Assembly (NCBI GenBank): GCA_031732875.1
Contig: JAVMKL010000270.1
Span: forward strand, 1 to 15,015
Reading direction: 5' to 3'
From: JAVMKJ01 sp031732875
GTDB taxonomy: Bacteria > Pseudomonadota > Gammaproteobacteria > Competibacterales > Competibacteraceae
Length of the DNA: 15,015 nucleotides
Shown: positions 6,606 through 15,015 of the stretch, piece by piece
Layout: every line of letters begins with the position of its first letter
Position numbering within the stretch: position 1 is the stretch's first letter
Position numbers and translations under genes: made by a program
Notes under the pieces: model-generated
What the model was told of the DNA's origin: nothing
Database searches by the model: none
The model's input: only the letters and a program-made list of their open reading frames with translations

Positions 6606-8231
6606 TCACGATCGGTGCAGATGGATGTAGGGCGGCAAGGTTTGTACGCGCCGGTCCTCAATCGGCCCGCCGACGGTAAAGTGGTAGAGCGATTGCCACC
6701 CCAGACCGTCGAGTCCCAACAGTCGGTGCAGGGCATCGTCGAAGAAACAACCGATCCCGGTGGCGCGAATCCCAGTGGCTTCCGCTTCCAGATAAAGAAT
6801 CTGCCCCAGTAGGCCGGTTTCCCAAAACAGTTCCCGATACACCCACGGCGTTCCCTGAAGTGGACCTGCGAACTCGGTCAGAAAGCCGACCGCGAAGCAG
6901 GAATCGGCGGCGATGTCCTGATGGCAGGAAATCGCCCGCGCCGCGTCGCGGGCGTCGCCCGCGGTGAGTTGGTAAAGCGGCAGATGTTCCGGTGCCTGCT
7001 CGACACGCGACCAATCCCATTCGCCGCGCAGCGCCCCCCGCAATTCCGCCAGCGCCTCCGCCGTTCGCGCCAGCAGGTAAAGGCCGGACGGTACTCCTTC
7101 GATCCGATGGGCGAACAGCAGCGGATGCACGCGCGGCGGCCACGGCCAGACATCGAGCGGCGGCACGTTCGGGCGCGGCAGCAGCGCGTCCAGCATCCCA
7201 AACCAACGTTCGGCGGGCAGCGTGGTCACACCGTCGAACGCCACCGCGCTGCGCCGTTGGCGGATCAGCGTAGCGGCGCTGGCTTGGCGGTCGGACTCGG
7301 CCAAGTGTGGGCGAGATGGTGGCTGGAAGGCGGGCGACAGCATCGCATTGGGCCGATGAGCGGCTCGATCGACTTCCTCGATGCCGCGCCAATCGCGTTG
7401 GGCGTGGCTCAGCCGGTTGGCGCGGCCGATGAAGGAGAGGCCGCGCGGCAGCGTGCCTGGTGACAAATCCGCCGGCGGTGGCTCGGGTCCCACCCACAGC
7501 GCGACCTCCGGGTTTTCGGGTTCGGCGTCCGCGAAATCTTCCGTCCGATTCAGCCCCAACAAAGCTGAGAGTTCATCGTCGCCCCAATTAGCGAGCAACT
7601 GTGCCCGCCATCCCAAAGCGGCGGCGGCGTAGGCGACGGCGGCGATGGCATGGCCGCAATCGTGCTGGCAGTAGCGATAGGCGCGCAGGCCGTATTTCCA
7701 GGCTTCGCGCCAGTGGATGCCGGTCAGCGCCAACACTACCCCGCCGCGTAGTTCGCTGCCCCATGCGGCGGAATTGGGCGTGGCGCGCTGTTCGAGGATG
7801 TGATCGTGGCTCAGATAATGATGAACGCCGGCGGTCAGACCGGGCAAGGAAGGGCAGATCAGATAGCCCTCGGTCGGATGCAGATTGCCGCTCGACGGGT
7901 TGCAGCGCAGCGCCCAGCGCGAACCACCGTGCTGCTTCCAGGCCGACAGGCCCAGCGCGAGTTCGAACAAGATTGCCAGCGAGTCGCGTTCGAGGGGATG
8001 GACGGCCGACCGCTCGCCCTGGCGTACCGACTCGAACGAGGTAACCAGGGAGTCGGCCCGCAAGGGCAGTTCGATTCGCGGCGTCCCGGCGTAGCGGCGA
8101 AAGGGGTCGGGCTGGTTGGCCCAGTCGAGCCCACCCGGTCCGGGGGCGTAGCGGTCCAGATGGTGTTTGCTCGCCTGATGGTAGGCGACGATCCGGGCCA
8201 GGGGATCGGAGTCGGGGAGTTTGGGCTTCAT
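6606..8231 (-). CDS. Two-domain SagB/ThcOx-type nitroreductase-family dehydrogenase
   Basis: This 541-residue flavoprotein consists of two nitroreductase-like domains in tandem. The first (about 45-270) has the SagB/ThcOx hallmark NPSSGNLHPTEGY near residues 108-121, then HYLSHDHILEQRA, RAYRYCQHDCGHAIAAVAYA and ALGWRAQLLANWGDDEL. The second (about 315-541) begins with TLIRQRRSAVAFDG, and contains SGLYLLART, RELFWETGLLGQILYLEAEA and ATGIGCFFDDAL. The family uses FMN; SagB members oxidise azolines to azoles during peptide toxin maturation, whereas stand-alone tandem proteins have unknown substrates. The ATG at 8231 is followed by MKPKLPDSDPLARIVAYHQ; an AGGCAGG-like ribosome site precedes it. 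It lies 47 bases behind oligopeptidase A on the same strand. I see no YcaO cyclodehydratase or precursor peptide nearby, so a peptide-modifying role is not supported by context. Confidence 0.85.
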   Translation of the reverse strand: MKPKLPDSDPLARIVAYHQASKHHLDRYAPGPGGLDWANQPDPFRRYAGTPRIELPLRADSLVTSFESVRQGERSAVHPLERDSLAILFELALGLSAWKQHGGSRWALRCNPSSGNLHPTEGYLICPSLPGLTAGVHHYLSHDHILEQRATPNSAAWGSELRGGVVLALTGIHWREAWKYGLRAYRYCQHDCGHAIAAVAYAAAALGWRAQLLANWGDDELSALLGLNRTEDFADAEPENPEVALWVGPEPPPADLSPGTLPRGLSFIGRANRLSHAQRDWRGIEEVDRAAHRPNAMLSPAFQPPSRPHLAESDRQASAATLIRQRRSAVAFDGVTTLPAERWFGMLDALLPRPNVPPLDVWPWPPRVHPLLFAHRIEGVPSGLYLLARTAEALAELRGALRGEWDWSRVEQAPEHLPLYQLTAGDARDAARAISCHQDIAADSCFAVGFLTEFAGPLQGTPWVYRELFWETGLLGQILYLEAEATGIRATGIGCFFDDALHRLLGLDGLGWQSLYHFTVGGPIEDRRVQTLPPYIHLHRS

Positions 8232-8278
8232 GCAACGCCTGCCTGAGTGGGGTGGAAGCGTACCGCGCGGGGCTTCCT

Positions 8279-10318
8279 TCAGGCCGCGATCCCGTTCAGT
8301 CGCAGCAGCGGTTCGATCCGCGGCTCCCGGCCCCGGAATTCGACGAAGCTGGCCAACGCCGGGCGCGAGCCGCCTACTTCCAGAATGCTCTCCCGGAAAC
8401 GCGTTCCGGTCGCGGCATCGAAGATCCCGTTTTCCTCGAAAGCGCTGAAAGCGTCCGCCGACAGCACCTCCGCCCACTTGTAGCTGTAGTACCCGGCCGC
8501 GTAACCGCCGGCGAAGATGTGGGTGAAGGCGTTGGCGAAGCGATTGAAGTCCGGCGGAATGATGACCGCTACCTGGCGGCGCACTGCGTCCAACACCTCC
8601 AGCACTCGCCCCCCGCGCGACGGATCGTATTCCCGGTGCAACCGGAAGTCGAACAGTCCAAACTCCAGTTGCCGGATCATGAGAATGCCGGCCTGGAAGT
8701 GCTTGGCCGCCAGCATCCGCCGGTACAGTTCCTCCGGCAGGGGTTCCCCGGTCCGGTAATGGCCGGCCAGCAGCGCCAGCGCCTCCCGCGACCAGCACCA
8801 GTTTTCCAGAAACTGGCTCGGCAGTTCCACCGCATCCCATTCCACGCCATGAATGCCGGCCACCGGCAGATAGTCCACCGTGGTCAGCAGGTGGTGCAGC
8901 CCGTGGCCGAACTCGTGGAACATCGTCAGCACTTCGCCGTGGGTCAACAGAGCCGGATCGTCACCCACTGGCGGGGTGAAATTGCACACCAGATAGGCCG
9001 CCGGCAGTCGGACGGTGGCTCCCAGCCTCCGCCGCGCCAGGCAGCCATCCATCCATGCGCCCCCGCGCTTGTGGGGGCGGGCGTACAGGTCCAGATAGAA
9101 CCGCCCGCGCCGCGTTCCGGCCGAATCGACGATTTCGTAAACCCGCACGTCGGGATGCCAGGTTTCCACCCCCTCCAGCGGGCGGATGGCGATCCCGAAC
9201 AGGCGTTCCGCCACTGCGAACAGCCCCGGCAGCACACGGCTGATCGGGAAGTAGGGCCGCAGTTCTTCCTGCGACAACTGGTAGCGGTGCTGGCGCAGCT
9301 TTTCCGAGTAGTAACCGATATCCCAGGCTTCCAGCTCCTCCATCCCGAACTGTTTGCGGGCGAACGCCCGCAACTCATCCAGTTCCCTTTGCGCTTGCGG
9401 TTTGGCGCGGCGGGCAAGATCGTCGAGAAAGTCCAGCACCTGCCCGGGCGAGTCGGCCATCTTGGTCGCCAGCGAATACTCGGTGAAATCCTGAAAACCC
9501 AGCAACCGGGCCAGTTCGTGGCGGAGCGCCAGAATGCGCTCCATCACCGGACCGTTGTCCCATTGGTCAGCGTGTGGGCCCCGATCGGAGGCGCGGGTGC
9601 AATAGGCGGCATACATTTCTCGCCGCAGTTCGCGGTCGTCGGCGTAATTCAGCACGGGCAGATAGGACGGCAGTTCCAGGGTCAGCAGCCAGCCATCCAG
9701 TTCGCGCTGGCGGCCGGTCTGCCGGGCCAGCGCCCGCGCCGATTCCGGCAGACCGGCCAGTTGCGCCTCGTCGGTGAGGTGTCGGGTCCAGGCCTGAGTG
9801 GCATCCAGTACGTTCTCCGAGAACTTGGCGCTCAGTTGCGCCAGCTCCTGCTGGATCGCCTTGTAACGGTCGCGCTGTTCCGGCGGCAAGGCGATGCCGG
9901 ACAGCCGGAAATCGCGCAGGGCGTCGTCGATCACCTTGCGTTGGGCGGAGTCGAGCCGGGCGTATTCCGGTCCCTCGGCGATCTGCTGGTAGGCGCGATA
10001 AAGCCCCTCGTGCTGGCCCAGTTCGGTGTGGTAGGCGCTCAGCAGTGGCAGGCAGGCGTTGTAGGCGGCGCGCAGGCTTTCGGAATCCAGCACCGAGTGG
10101 AGATGGTTGACCGGCGACCAGGCCTTGTTGAGCCGGTCCTCCAGTTCCTCCAGCGGGCGGATCAGGTTGTCCCAGGTGTAGGTGGCGTTCTCCGCCAGCA
10201 GGCGCTCGATCCCGGCGCGATTTTCGGCCAACAGATGAGTGATGGCGGGCTCGACGTGCTCCGGCCGGATGGCGGCGTGGGAGGGCAGATCGGCGAGGGT
10301 GAGTAGCGGATTGGTCAT
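8279..10318 (-). CDS. prlC: Oligopeptidase A, M3-family zinc metallopeptidase
   Basis: This 679-residue protein is a full-length M3 peptidase (thimet oligopeptidase family) of the bacterial PrlC/OpdA type. The zinc site is MFHEFGHGLHH with H468, E469 and H472, and the third ligand is a Glu about 26 residues on, in WDAVELPSQFLENW (E498). The conserved substrate-side motif GGYAAGYYSYKWAEVLS follows near the C-terminus. Such enzymes work in the cytoplasm, degrading short peptides including cleaved signal peptides. The start is ATG at 10318, whose ATGA overlaps the stop of the upstream gamma-carbonic anhydrase gene. The frame could extend to an ATG at 10345, but that would overlap the neighbour by 31 bases and adds non-conserved residues, so the overlap start is preferred. 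Translation is probably coupled to the upstream gene. Confidence 0.95.
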   Translation of the reverse strand: MTNPLLTLADLPSHAAIRPEHVEPAITHLLAENRAGIERLLAENATYTWDNLIRPLEELEDRLNKAWSPVNHLHSVLDSESLRAAYNACLPLLSAYHTELGQHEGLYRAYQQIAEGPEYARLDSAQRKVIDDALRDFRLSGIALPPEQRDRYKAIQQELAQLSAKFSENVLDATQAWTRHLTDEAQLAGLPESARALARQTGRQRELDGWLLTLELPSYLPVLNYADDRELRREMYAAYCTRASDRGPHADQWDNGPVMERILALRHELARLLGFQDFTEYSLATKMADSPGQVLDFLDDLARRAKPQAQRELDELRAFARKQFGMEELEAWDIGYYSEKLRQHRYQLSQEELRPYFPISRVLPGLFAVAERLFGIAIRPLEGVETWHPDVRVYEIVDSAGTRRGRFYLDLYARPHKRGGAWMDGCLARRRLGATVRLPAAYLVCNFTPPVGDDPALLTHGEVLTMFHEFGHGLHHLLTTVDYLPVAGIHGVEWDAVELPSQFLENWCWSREALALLAGHYRTGEPLPEELYRRMLAAKHFQAGILMIRQLEFGLFDFRLHREYDPSRGGRVLEVLDAVRRQVAVIIPPDFNRFANAFTHIFAGGYAAGYYSYKWAEVLSADAFSAFEENGIFDAATGTRFRESILEVGGSRPALASFVEFRGREPRIEPLLRLNGIAA

Positions 10319-10866
10319 CGGATTTGCTCCACTCCGGTCATCCACCGGTGCCGTTCCTTCAGCCGCCGGTAGTTCTGGGCCGAATATTTGAGGAACTCCA
10401 ACTCGCGGTCGTTGAGCGGCCGGACCTGCCGGATCGGGCTGCCGACATAGAGAAAACCGCTTTCCAATACCTTGCCGGGCGGAACCACGCTGCCGGCCCC
10501 GATGGTTACCCGCGCTTGCACCACCGCCTTGTCCATCACGATCGCGCCCATGCCGATCAGGCAGTAATCCTCGATCGTGCAGGCATGCAGGATCACCTTG
10601 TGGCCGACGGTGACGTCGTTGCCGATCAGGGCCGGCTGGCCGCCCGGACAGAACCGGCTGTCGTGGGTGACATGGACGATGGTGCCGTCCTGAATGCTGG
10701 TGCGGGCGCCGATGCGGATGCTCTGGATGTCGCCGCGGACCACGCTCATCGGCCAGATCGAGCTGTCCTCGCCGATTTCGACATCGCCGATGATCAGGGC
10801 TGTTTCATCGACATAGGCGGTAGGATGGATACGGGGAGCATGCTGCTCGAAGGGACGGATCGGCAT
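10315..10866 (-). CDS. yrdA: Gamma-class carbonic anhydrase family protein (YrdA-like)
   Basis: This 183-residue protein is built of left-handed beta-helix hexapeptide repeats from about residue 22 to 150 (ALIIGDVEIGEDSSIWPMS, RIGARTSIQDGTIV, TIGAGSVVPPGKV). The three histidine metal ligands of the gamma-carbonic anhydrase family are present: H65 in IVHVTHD, H89 and H94 in VGHKVILHACT. Conserved R44, D46, Q59 and D60 are also there. It lacks the acidic loop of the archaeal Cam enzyme, as do YrdA/PaaY-like members, so real anhydrase activity is uncertain. These form soluble cytoplasmic trimers. Its stop overlaps the start of oligopeptidase A (ATGA), and the small lipoprotein gene ends 26 bases upstream. 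The ribosome site before ATG 10866 is weak. Confidence 0.9.
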   Translation of the reverse strand: MPIRPFEQHAPRIHPTAYVDETALIIGDVEIGEDSSIWPMSVVRGDIQSIRIGARTSIQDGTIVHVTHDSRFCPGGQPALIGNDVTVGHKVILHACTIEDYCLIGMGAIVMDKAVVQARVTIGAGSVVPPGKVLESGFLYVGSPIRQVRPLNDRELEFLKYSAQNYRRLKERHRWMTGVEQIR

Positions 10867-10892
10867 GGCGGTTGGTTCTCGTGTTGGGGAAA

Positions 10893-11288
10893 TCAGCGGT
10901 CGTTCTGGAGCAACCAGCCCCGTTCGGTTTTGTAGAAGGTGGCCCGTTCGGTGCGATGACGGCGTTCGCCAGCCTGGAACTGCCCGTATTTCAGCCCCAG
11001 CGCCACCAGATCCAGCCCGGCCAGCAGCGGGTCGCTGCGGTCGCGCAGATTGAGCGCCAGATCGGCCAGGCTTTTCTGGAAGACCAGATCATATTCCACA
11101 TCAGCGACGTAGACGTTCTGACCAGGTTCGAAGCCATTGGTTTTACGAAAGTTCTCGATGGTATAGAGACTGCCGCCCTCGCTCAGCAAGCGCTCGGTCA
11201 CCTGCCGCTGGATGTCCTTATCGCCAGGCCGGTTGGCGCAGGCGGCCAGCAGCAGGAGAATGAAGATCGGAAACAGCACACGTTGCAT
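10893..11288 (-). CDS. Small putative outer-membrane lipoprotein of unknown function
   Basis: This 131-residue protein starts with a lipoprotein signal: MQRVLFPIFILLLLAAC, with the lipobox LAAC placing the lipidated Cys at 17. The next residue is Ala, which by the usual +2 rule sends it to the outer membrane. The remaining ~114 residues are soluble, with a segment FEPGQNVYVADVEYDLVFQ that looks like a beta-rich domain and end in FYKTERGWLLQNDR. I do not recognise a named family. The ribosome site GGAGG lies about seven bases before the ATG. It sits 17 bases after glutathione reductase and 26 before the carbonic anhydrase gene, so it is probably co-transcribed with both. Confidence 0.8.
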   Translation of the reverse strand: MQRVLFPIFILLLLAACANRPGDKDIQRQVTERLLSEGGSLYTIENFRKTNGFEPGQNVYVADVEYDLVFQKSLADLALNLRDRSDPLLAGLDLVALGLKYGQFQAGERRHRTERATFYKTERGWLLQNDR

Positions 11289-11305
11289 GTCGGGTATCCT
11301 CCATC

Positions 11306-12655
11306 TCAGCGCATCGTCACCAGTTCCTCGGCGCTGGTGGGATGAATGGCCACGGTGTCGTCGAAGTCACGCTTGGTGGCACCCATGCGGATGGCGACCG
11401 CGAAGCCTTGCAGGATCTCGTCCGCGTCCTCGCCGATGAGGTGGCAGCCGACGATCTTCTCCTCTGGGCCGCCGCAGACCAGTTTCATCGTGGTCCGCGT
11501 GGGGCGGGCGGTGAAGGCGTGGTACATCGGTCGAAACCGGGTCTGGTAGATTTTCACCGCGCCGCCGTATTGTCGCCGCGCTTCCTGCTCGGTCAGACCG
11601 ACCGTGCCGATGGGGGGGTGGCTGAACACCACGGACGGGATGTTTTCGTAGGGCAACCACCGCTCCGGTTGCTGGCCGAACAGCCGGTCGGCCAGCCGGC
11701 GGCCGGCGGCGATGGCGACGGGAGTCAGATGGAAGCGCTCGGTGACATCGCCGATGGCGTAGACGCCAGGGACGTTGGTGTTCTGGTACGGATCGGTGGG
11801 AATAGCGCCGTCTGGGGTCGTCGTCACACCGGCCGCCGCCAGGTCGAGCCGGTCGGTATTGGGGTCGCGGCCGATCGCCCACAGCACTGTGTCCACCGGC
11901 AAGGGCGCGGGCTGGCCCTCGCAGTGCACGCTGAGCGCGCCGCTGGCCAGCCGCGCCACCGCGCGGACCTGGGTGCGGGTCAGCACGGTGATGCCATCCT
12001 CGCGCAGCCGTTCCATCAACTCCTCGCGGAGCATGGCGTCGAAGGAGCGCAGGACCTGATCCTTGCGCACCAGCAGGGTCACCTCGGCTCCCAGGGTATG
12101 CAGCATCCCCGCCAGTTCGACGGCGATGTAGCCGCTGCCGGCGATGGCGACCCGCGGCGGGCAGGCGGTCAATTCGAAGAAACCGTCCGAGGTGATGCCA
12201 AATTCGGCGCCGGGCACGTCGGGAACCCGCGGCCGGCCGCCGGTAGCGACGACGATGTGATCGGCCGTGAAGCGGTCGCCGTCGACCGTGAGGGTACGGG
12301 GGTCTACAAATCGAGCGGAACCGCGAATCAGATCCACCCCAGCCTTGGCCAGATAGCCCAGATACCATTCGTTGATTTTGAGTACATGAGCATCGCGGGC
12401 GGATTTCAGGGCCTGCCAGTCGAAGCCGAAGTAATCGAGCTTGAAGCCGTAGCCCGGGGCGTCGTCGAGCGCGTGGGCGAGATGGGCGGCATACCACATG
12501 ATCTTCTTGGGCACGCAGCCGACGTTCACGCAGGTGCCGCCGAGCCGGCCGGCCTCGATGACGGCACAGCGAGCGCCGTAGTGGGCCGCTCGTTCCGCCA
12601 CCGACAGGCCGCCACTGCCGCCGCCGATGGCGATGAGATCGTAATGCTTGGCCAT
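11306..12655 (-). CDS. gor: Glutathione-disulfide reductase
   Basis: This 449-residue flavoenzyme reduces glutathione disulfide with NADPH in the cytoplasm. The FAD-binding motif is IAIGGGSGGLSVAERAAHYG at 8-27. The redox-active disulfide is GGTCVNVGCVPKK with C42 and C47. The second dinucleotide fold starts at GSGYIAVELAG, and Arg residues in LLVRKDQVLRSFD fit NADPH binding. A second FAD motif is VYAIGDVTERFHLTPVAIA. The dimerisation domain ends with AIHPTSAEELVTMR, whose His and Glu are the catalytic pair of glutathione reductases. Length and motif order are typical. The start ATG 12655 has a GGAGG a few bases upstream. It heads a run of five closely spaced minus-strand genes and is divergent from the M23 peptidase gene. 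Confidence 0.95.
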   Translation of the reverse strand: MAKHYDLIAIGGGSGGLSVAERAAHYGARCAVIEAGRLGGTCVNVGCVPKKIMWYAAHLAHALDDAPGYGFKLDYFGFDWQALKSARDAHVLKINEWYLGYLAKAGVDLIRGSARFVDPRTLTVDGDRFTADHIVVATGGRPRVPDVPGAEFGITSDGFFELTACPPRVAIAGSGYIAVELAGMLHTLGAEVTLLVRKDQVLRSFDAMLREELMERLREDGITVLTRTQVRAVARLASGALSVHCEGQPAPLPVDTVLWAIGRDPNTDRLDLAAAGVTTTPDGAIPTDPYQNTNVPGVYAIGDVTERFHLTPVAIAAGRRLADRLFGQQPERWLPYENIPSVVFSHPPIGTVGLTEQEARRQYGGAVKIYQTRFRPMYHAFTARPTRTTMKLVCGGPEEKIVGCHLIGEDADEILQGFAVAIRMGATKRDFDDTVAIHPTSAEELVTMR

Positions 12656-12782
12656 TCACCCTCCGGTGATGAGCTTGGTGATGGTGGGATGATCGATGGC
12701 GAATTCCAGTTTGTCGTTACTATAGCTTGGGTCCGGCGGTTGTGCCTGTCCGGGCGGTGCGGATCGAAGGAGAAATCGGGTG

Positions 12783-13595
12783 ATGTCGATGCGAATGTTG
12801 TTCGGATTGCTGGGCGCGCTGCTGTGCCCGTCGTGGGCCGGAGCCGGGGAATTGAGTTGGCAGGGGGAACTGACTCAGGGTGGATTGATCGTCGGTCGGG
12901 CGCCGCCGGGAACCCGGCTGGAACTGGACGGACAGCCGGTGCCGGTCGCGCCCGAAGGCGCCTTCGTGTTCGGTTTCGGCCGGGACGCGCCTCCCCGGGC
13001 CCGGGTGAGCGTGGTTTTCCCGGACGGCCGGCGCGAGGAGCGGCCTCTGGACGTAGTGCCGCGCCAGTACGCTATCCAGCGCCTCGACGGCCTGCCACCA
13101 GACAAGGTCACGCCGCCGCCGGAATTGTTGGAGCGCATCCGCCGGGAGAATGCCCTGGTGGATGAAGCCCGCCGGCGGGATATCGCGCAGCCGTATTTTC
13201 TGAGCGGGTTCGCCTGGCCGTTGAAAGGCCGCGTCAGCGGGGTGTACGGTAGCCAGCGCATTCTCAACGGCGAACCCCGCCAGCCGCATTACGGGGTCGA
13301 CATCGCCGCGCCGGTCGGCACTCCGGTGCGCGCGCCGGCCGACGGCATCGTCACGCTGGCCGAACCGGATTTGTACTACACCGGCGCCACGCTGATCGTC
13401 GATCACGGTTATGGGCTCAGTTCCACGCTCATGCATCTGAGCCGGATCGAGGTCCGAGTCGGACAGCGGGTGCGCAAGGGCGACATCGTCGCCGCGACCG
13501 GCGCGAGCGGCCGGGTGACGGGGCCACATCTGGACTGGCGGATGAACTGGCGCGAGATGCGGATCGATCCGGCCTTGACCGTGCCGCCGCAATAA
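12783..13595 (+). CDS. Secreted M23-family (LytM-type) peptidase with an altered zinc ligand
   Basis: This 270-residue protein has a signal peptide (MSMRMLFGLLGALLCPSWAG, cut near AGAGE), an N-terminal beta domain with GTRLELDGQPV, and a C-terminal LytM/M23 domain from about 140. The first zinc motif is HYGVDIAAP (H169, D173). H218 in STLMHLS and H249 in GPHLDW match the two catalytic histidines. The usual motif is HLH, whose second His is the third zinc ligand; here it is Asp (D251). M23 enzymes cut peptidoglycan cross-bridges; this one may do so with an Asp ligand or may be an inactive activator. ATG 12783 is chosen because AAGGAGA (12767-12773) lies nine bases upstream; GTG 12780 and ATG 12789 are alternatives. 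It acts in the periplasm. Confidence 0.88.
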   Translation: MSMRMLFGLLGALLCPSWAGAGELSWQGELTQGGLIVGRAPPGTRLELDGQPVPVAPEGAFVFGFGRDAPPRARVSVVFPDGRREERPLDVVPRQYAIQRLDGLPPDKVTPPPELLERIRRENALVDEARRRDIAQPYFLSGFAWPLKGRVSGVYGSQRILNGEPRQPHYGVDIAAPVGTPVRAPADGIVTLAEPDLYYTGATLIVDHGYGLSSTLMHLSRIEVRVGQRVRKGDIVAATGASGRVTGPHLDWRMNWREMRIDPALTVPPQ

Positions 13596-13600
13596 GGTGT

Positions 13601-13627
13601 CCGGCGTCGGGTTTTGCCCGAAGCCGG
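13601..13627 (+). terminator. Hairpin after the M23 peptidase gene, likely terminator
   Basis: CCGGCGTCGGG (13601-13611), loop TTTTG, CCCGAAGCCGG (13617-13627) pairs at ten of eleven positions. It starts five bases after the stop of the plus-strand peptidase gene. The following T content is modest (TCGCTCCTT), so it is a plausible but not strong intrinsic terminator. Confidence 0.55.
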
Positions 13628-13638
13628 TCGCTCCTTGC

Positions 13639-13676
13639 AAAAAAATACCCTTCTCCCTTGGCGAAGGAGAAGGGTA
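13639..13676 (-). terminator. Intrinsic terminator of glycogen phosphorylase, resembling a dispersed palindromic repeat
   Basis: TACCCTTCTCC (13646-13656) and GGAGAAGGGTA (13666-13676) form a perfect 11-base stem. Read on the minus strand, the hairpin is followed by seven T (A-run at 13639-13645). It lies 19 bases beyond the phosphorylase stop. This is a classic rho-independent terminator for that gene. The CCCTTCTCC...GGAGAAGGG core also resembles the pyrimidine/purine-rich palindromes scattered between genes in many gammaproteobacteria; whether it is repeated in this genome cannot be judged here. Confidence 0.85.
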
Positions 13677-13694
13677 GGAGGTGGAGTCGGGAGT

Positions 13695-15015
<1,321 letters not shown>

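Noticed and set aside
8232..8840. In-frame extension of the SagB-like frame upstream to 8840
   Set aside because: This stretch is out of frame with the conserved C-terminal part of oligopeptidase A, which occupies the same strand; low-complexity Gly/Arg-rich translation.
8252..10306. 684-codon plus-strand open frame
   Set aside because: It lies antisense to oligopeptidase A, whose motifs are clear; its Gln/Arg-rich product is a GC-content shadow.
6606..10318. Azole-modified peptide (RiPP) cluster built from the SagB-like gene and the peptidase
   Set aside because: No YcaO or E1-like gene or short precursor ORF is visible, and the peptidase is the housekeeping oligopeptidase A.
11342..13165. 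607-codon plus-strand open frame
   Set aside because: Antisense to glutathione reductase over most of its length and then out of frame with the M23 gene; no recognisable domain.
12720..13640. 306-codon minus-strand open frame opposite the M23 gene
   Set aside because: The plus strand has a signal peptide, a ribosome site and M23 motifs; the minus reading is a shadow.

Overview
The window is GC-rich and densely coded. Its housekeeping genes (glutathione reductase, YrdA-type gamma-carbonic anhydrase, oligopeptidase A, glycogen phosphorylase) look proteobacterial, most likely gammaproteobacterial. Glycogen phosphorylase would fit a glycogen-storing lineage, but the exact organism is an inference I cannot test here. 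I see no rRNA, tRNA or CRISPR array.

Left part (1-1884) is a decayed region. On the minus strand lie the remains of a zinc-type ABC importer: an ATPase cut off within its Walker A motif, run directly into the middle of a ZnuA-like binding protein, with three small frame-breaking indels. Next to it, divergently, sits an intact Fur-family regulator (965-1372) that may be a Zur. A broken IS256-family transposase follows (1391-1884).

Centre-left (2004-5956) is an intact two-gene signalling module on the plus strand. It encodes a secreted PstS-like binding protein, then a 1017-residue hybrid histidine kinase (Cache-like sensor, HAMP, HisKA, HATPase, two receiver domains, Hpt). No transporter genes or DNA-binding response regulator accompany it, so the binding protein probably works as a sensor partner. 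Two tandem hairpins lie between the genes. Downstream (5957-6590) is scrambled sequence with coding-like scraps. It ends in a fragment of a second Fur-like gene, about 86% identical by eye to the intact copy 5.2 kb away, so diverged Fur homology flanks the IS remnant and the signalling module.

Centre-right (6606-12655) is a run of five minus-strand genes with gaps below 50 bases: glutathione reductase, a small lipoprotein, gamma-carbonic anhydrase, oligopeptidase A (ATGA overlap) and a two-domain SagB/ThcOx-type nitroreductase. They look like one operon of redox and peptide/protein housekeeping.

Right end (12783-15015): a secreted M23-type peptidase on the plus strand has Asp where the last zinc ligand His is expected. 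It converges on the C-terminal part of glycogen phosphorylase (minus strand, cut by the window edge). Two hairpins between them fit a back-to-back terminator pair.
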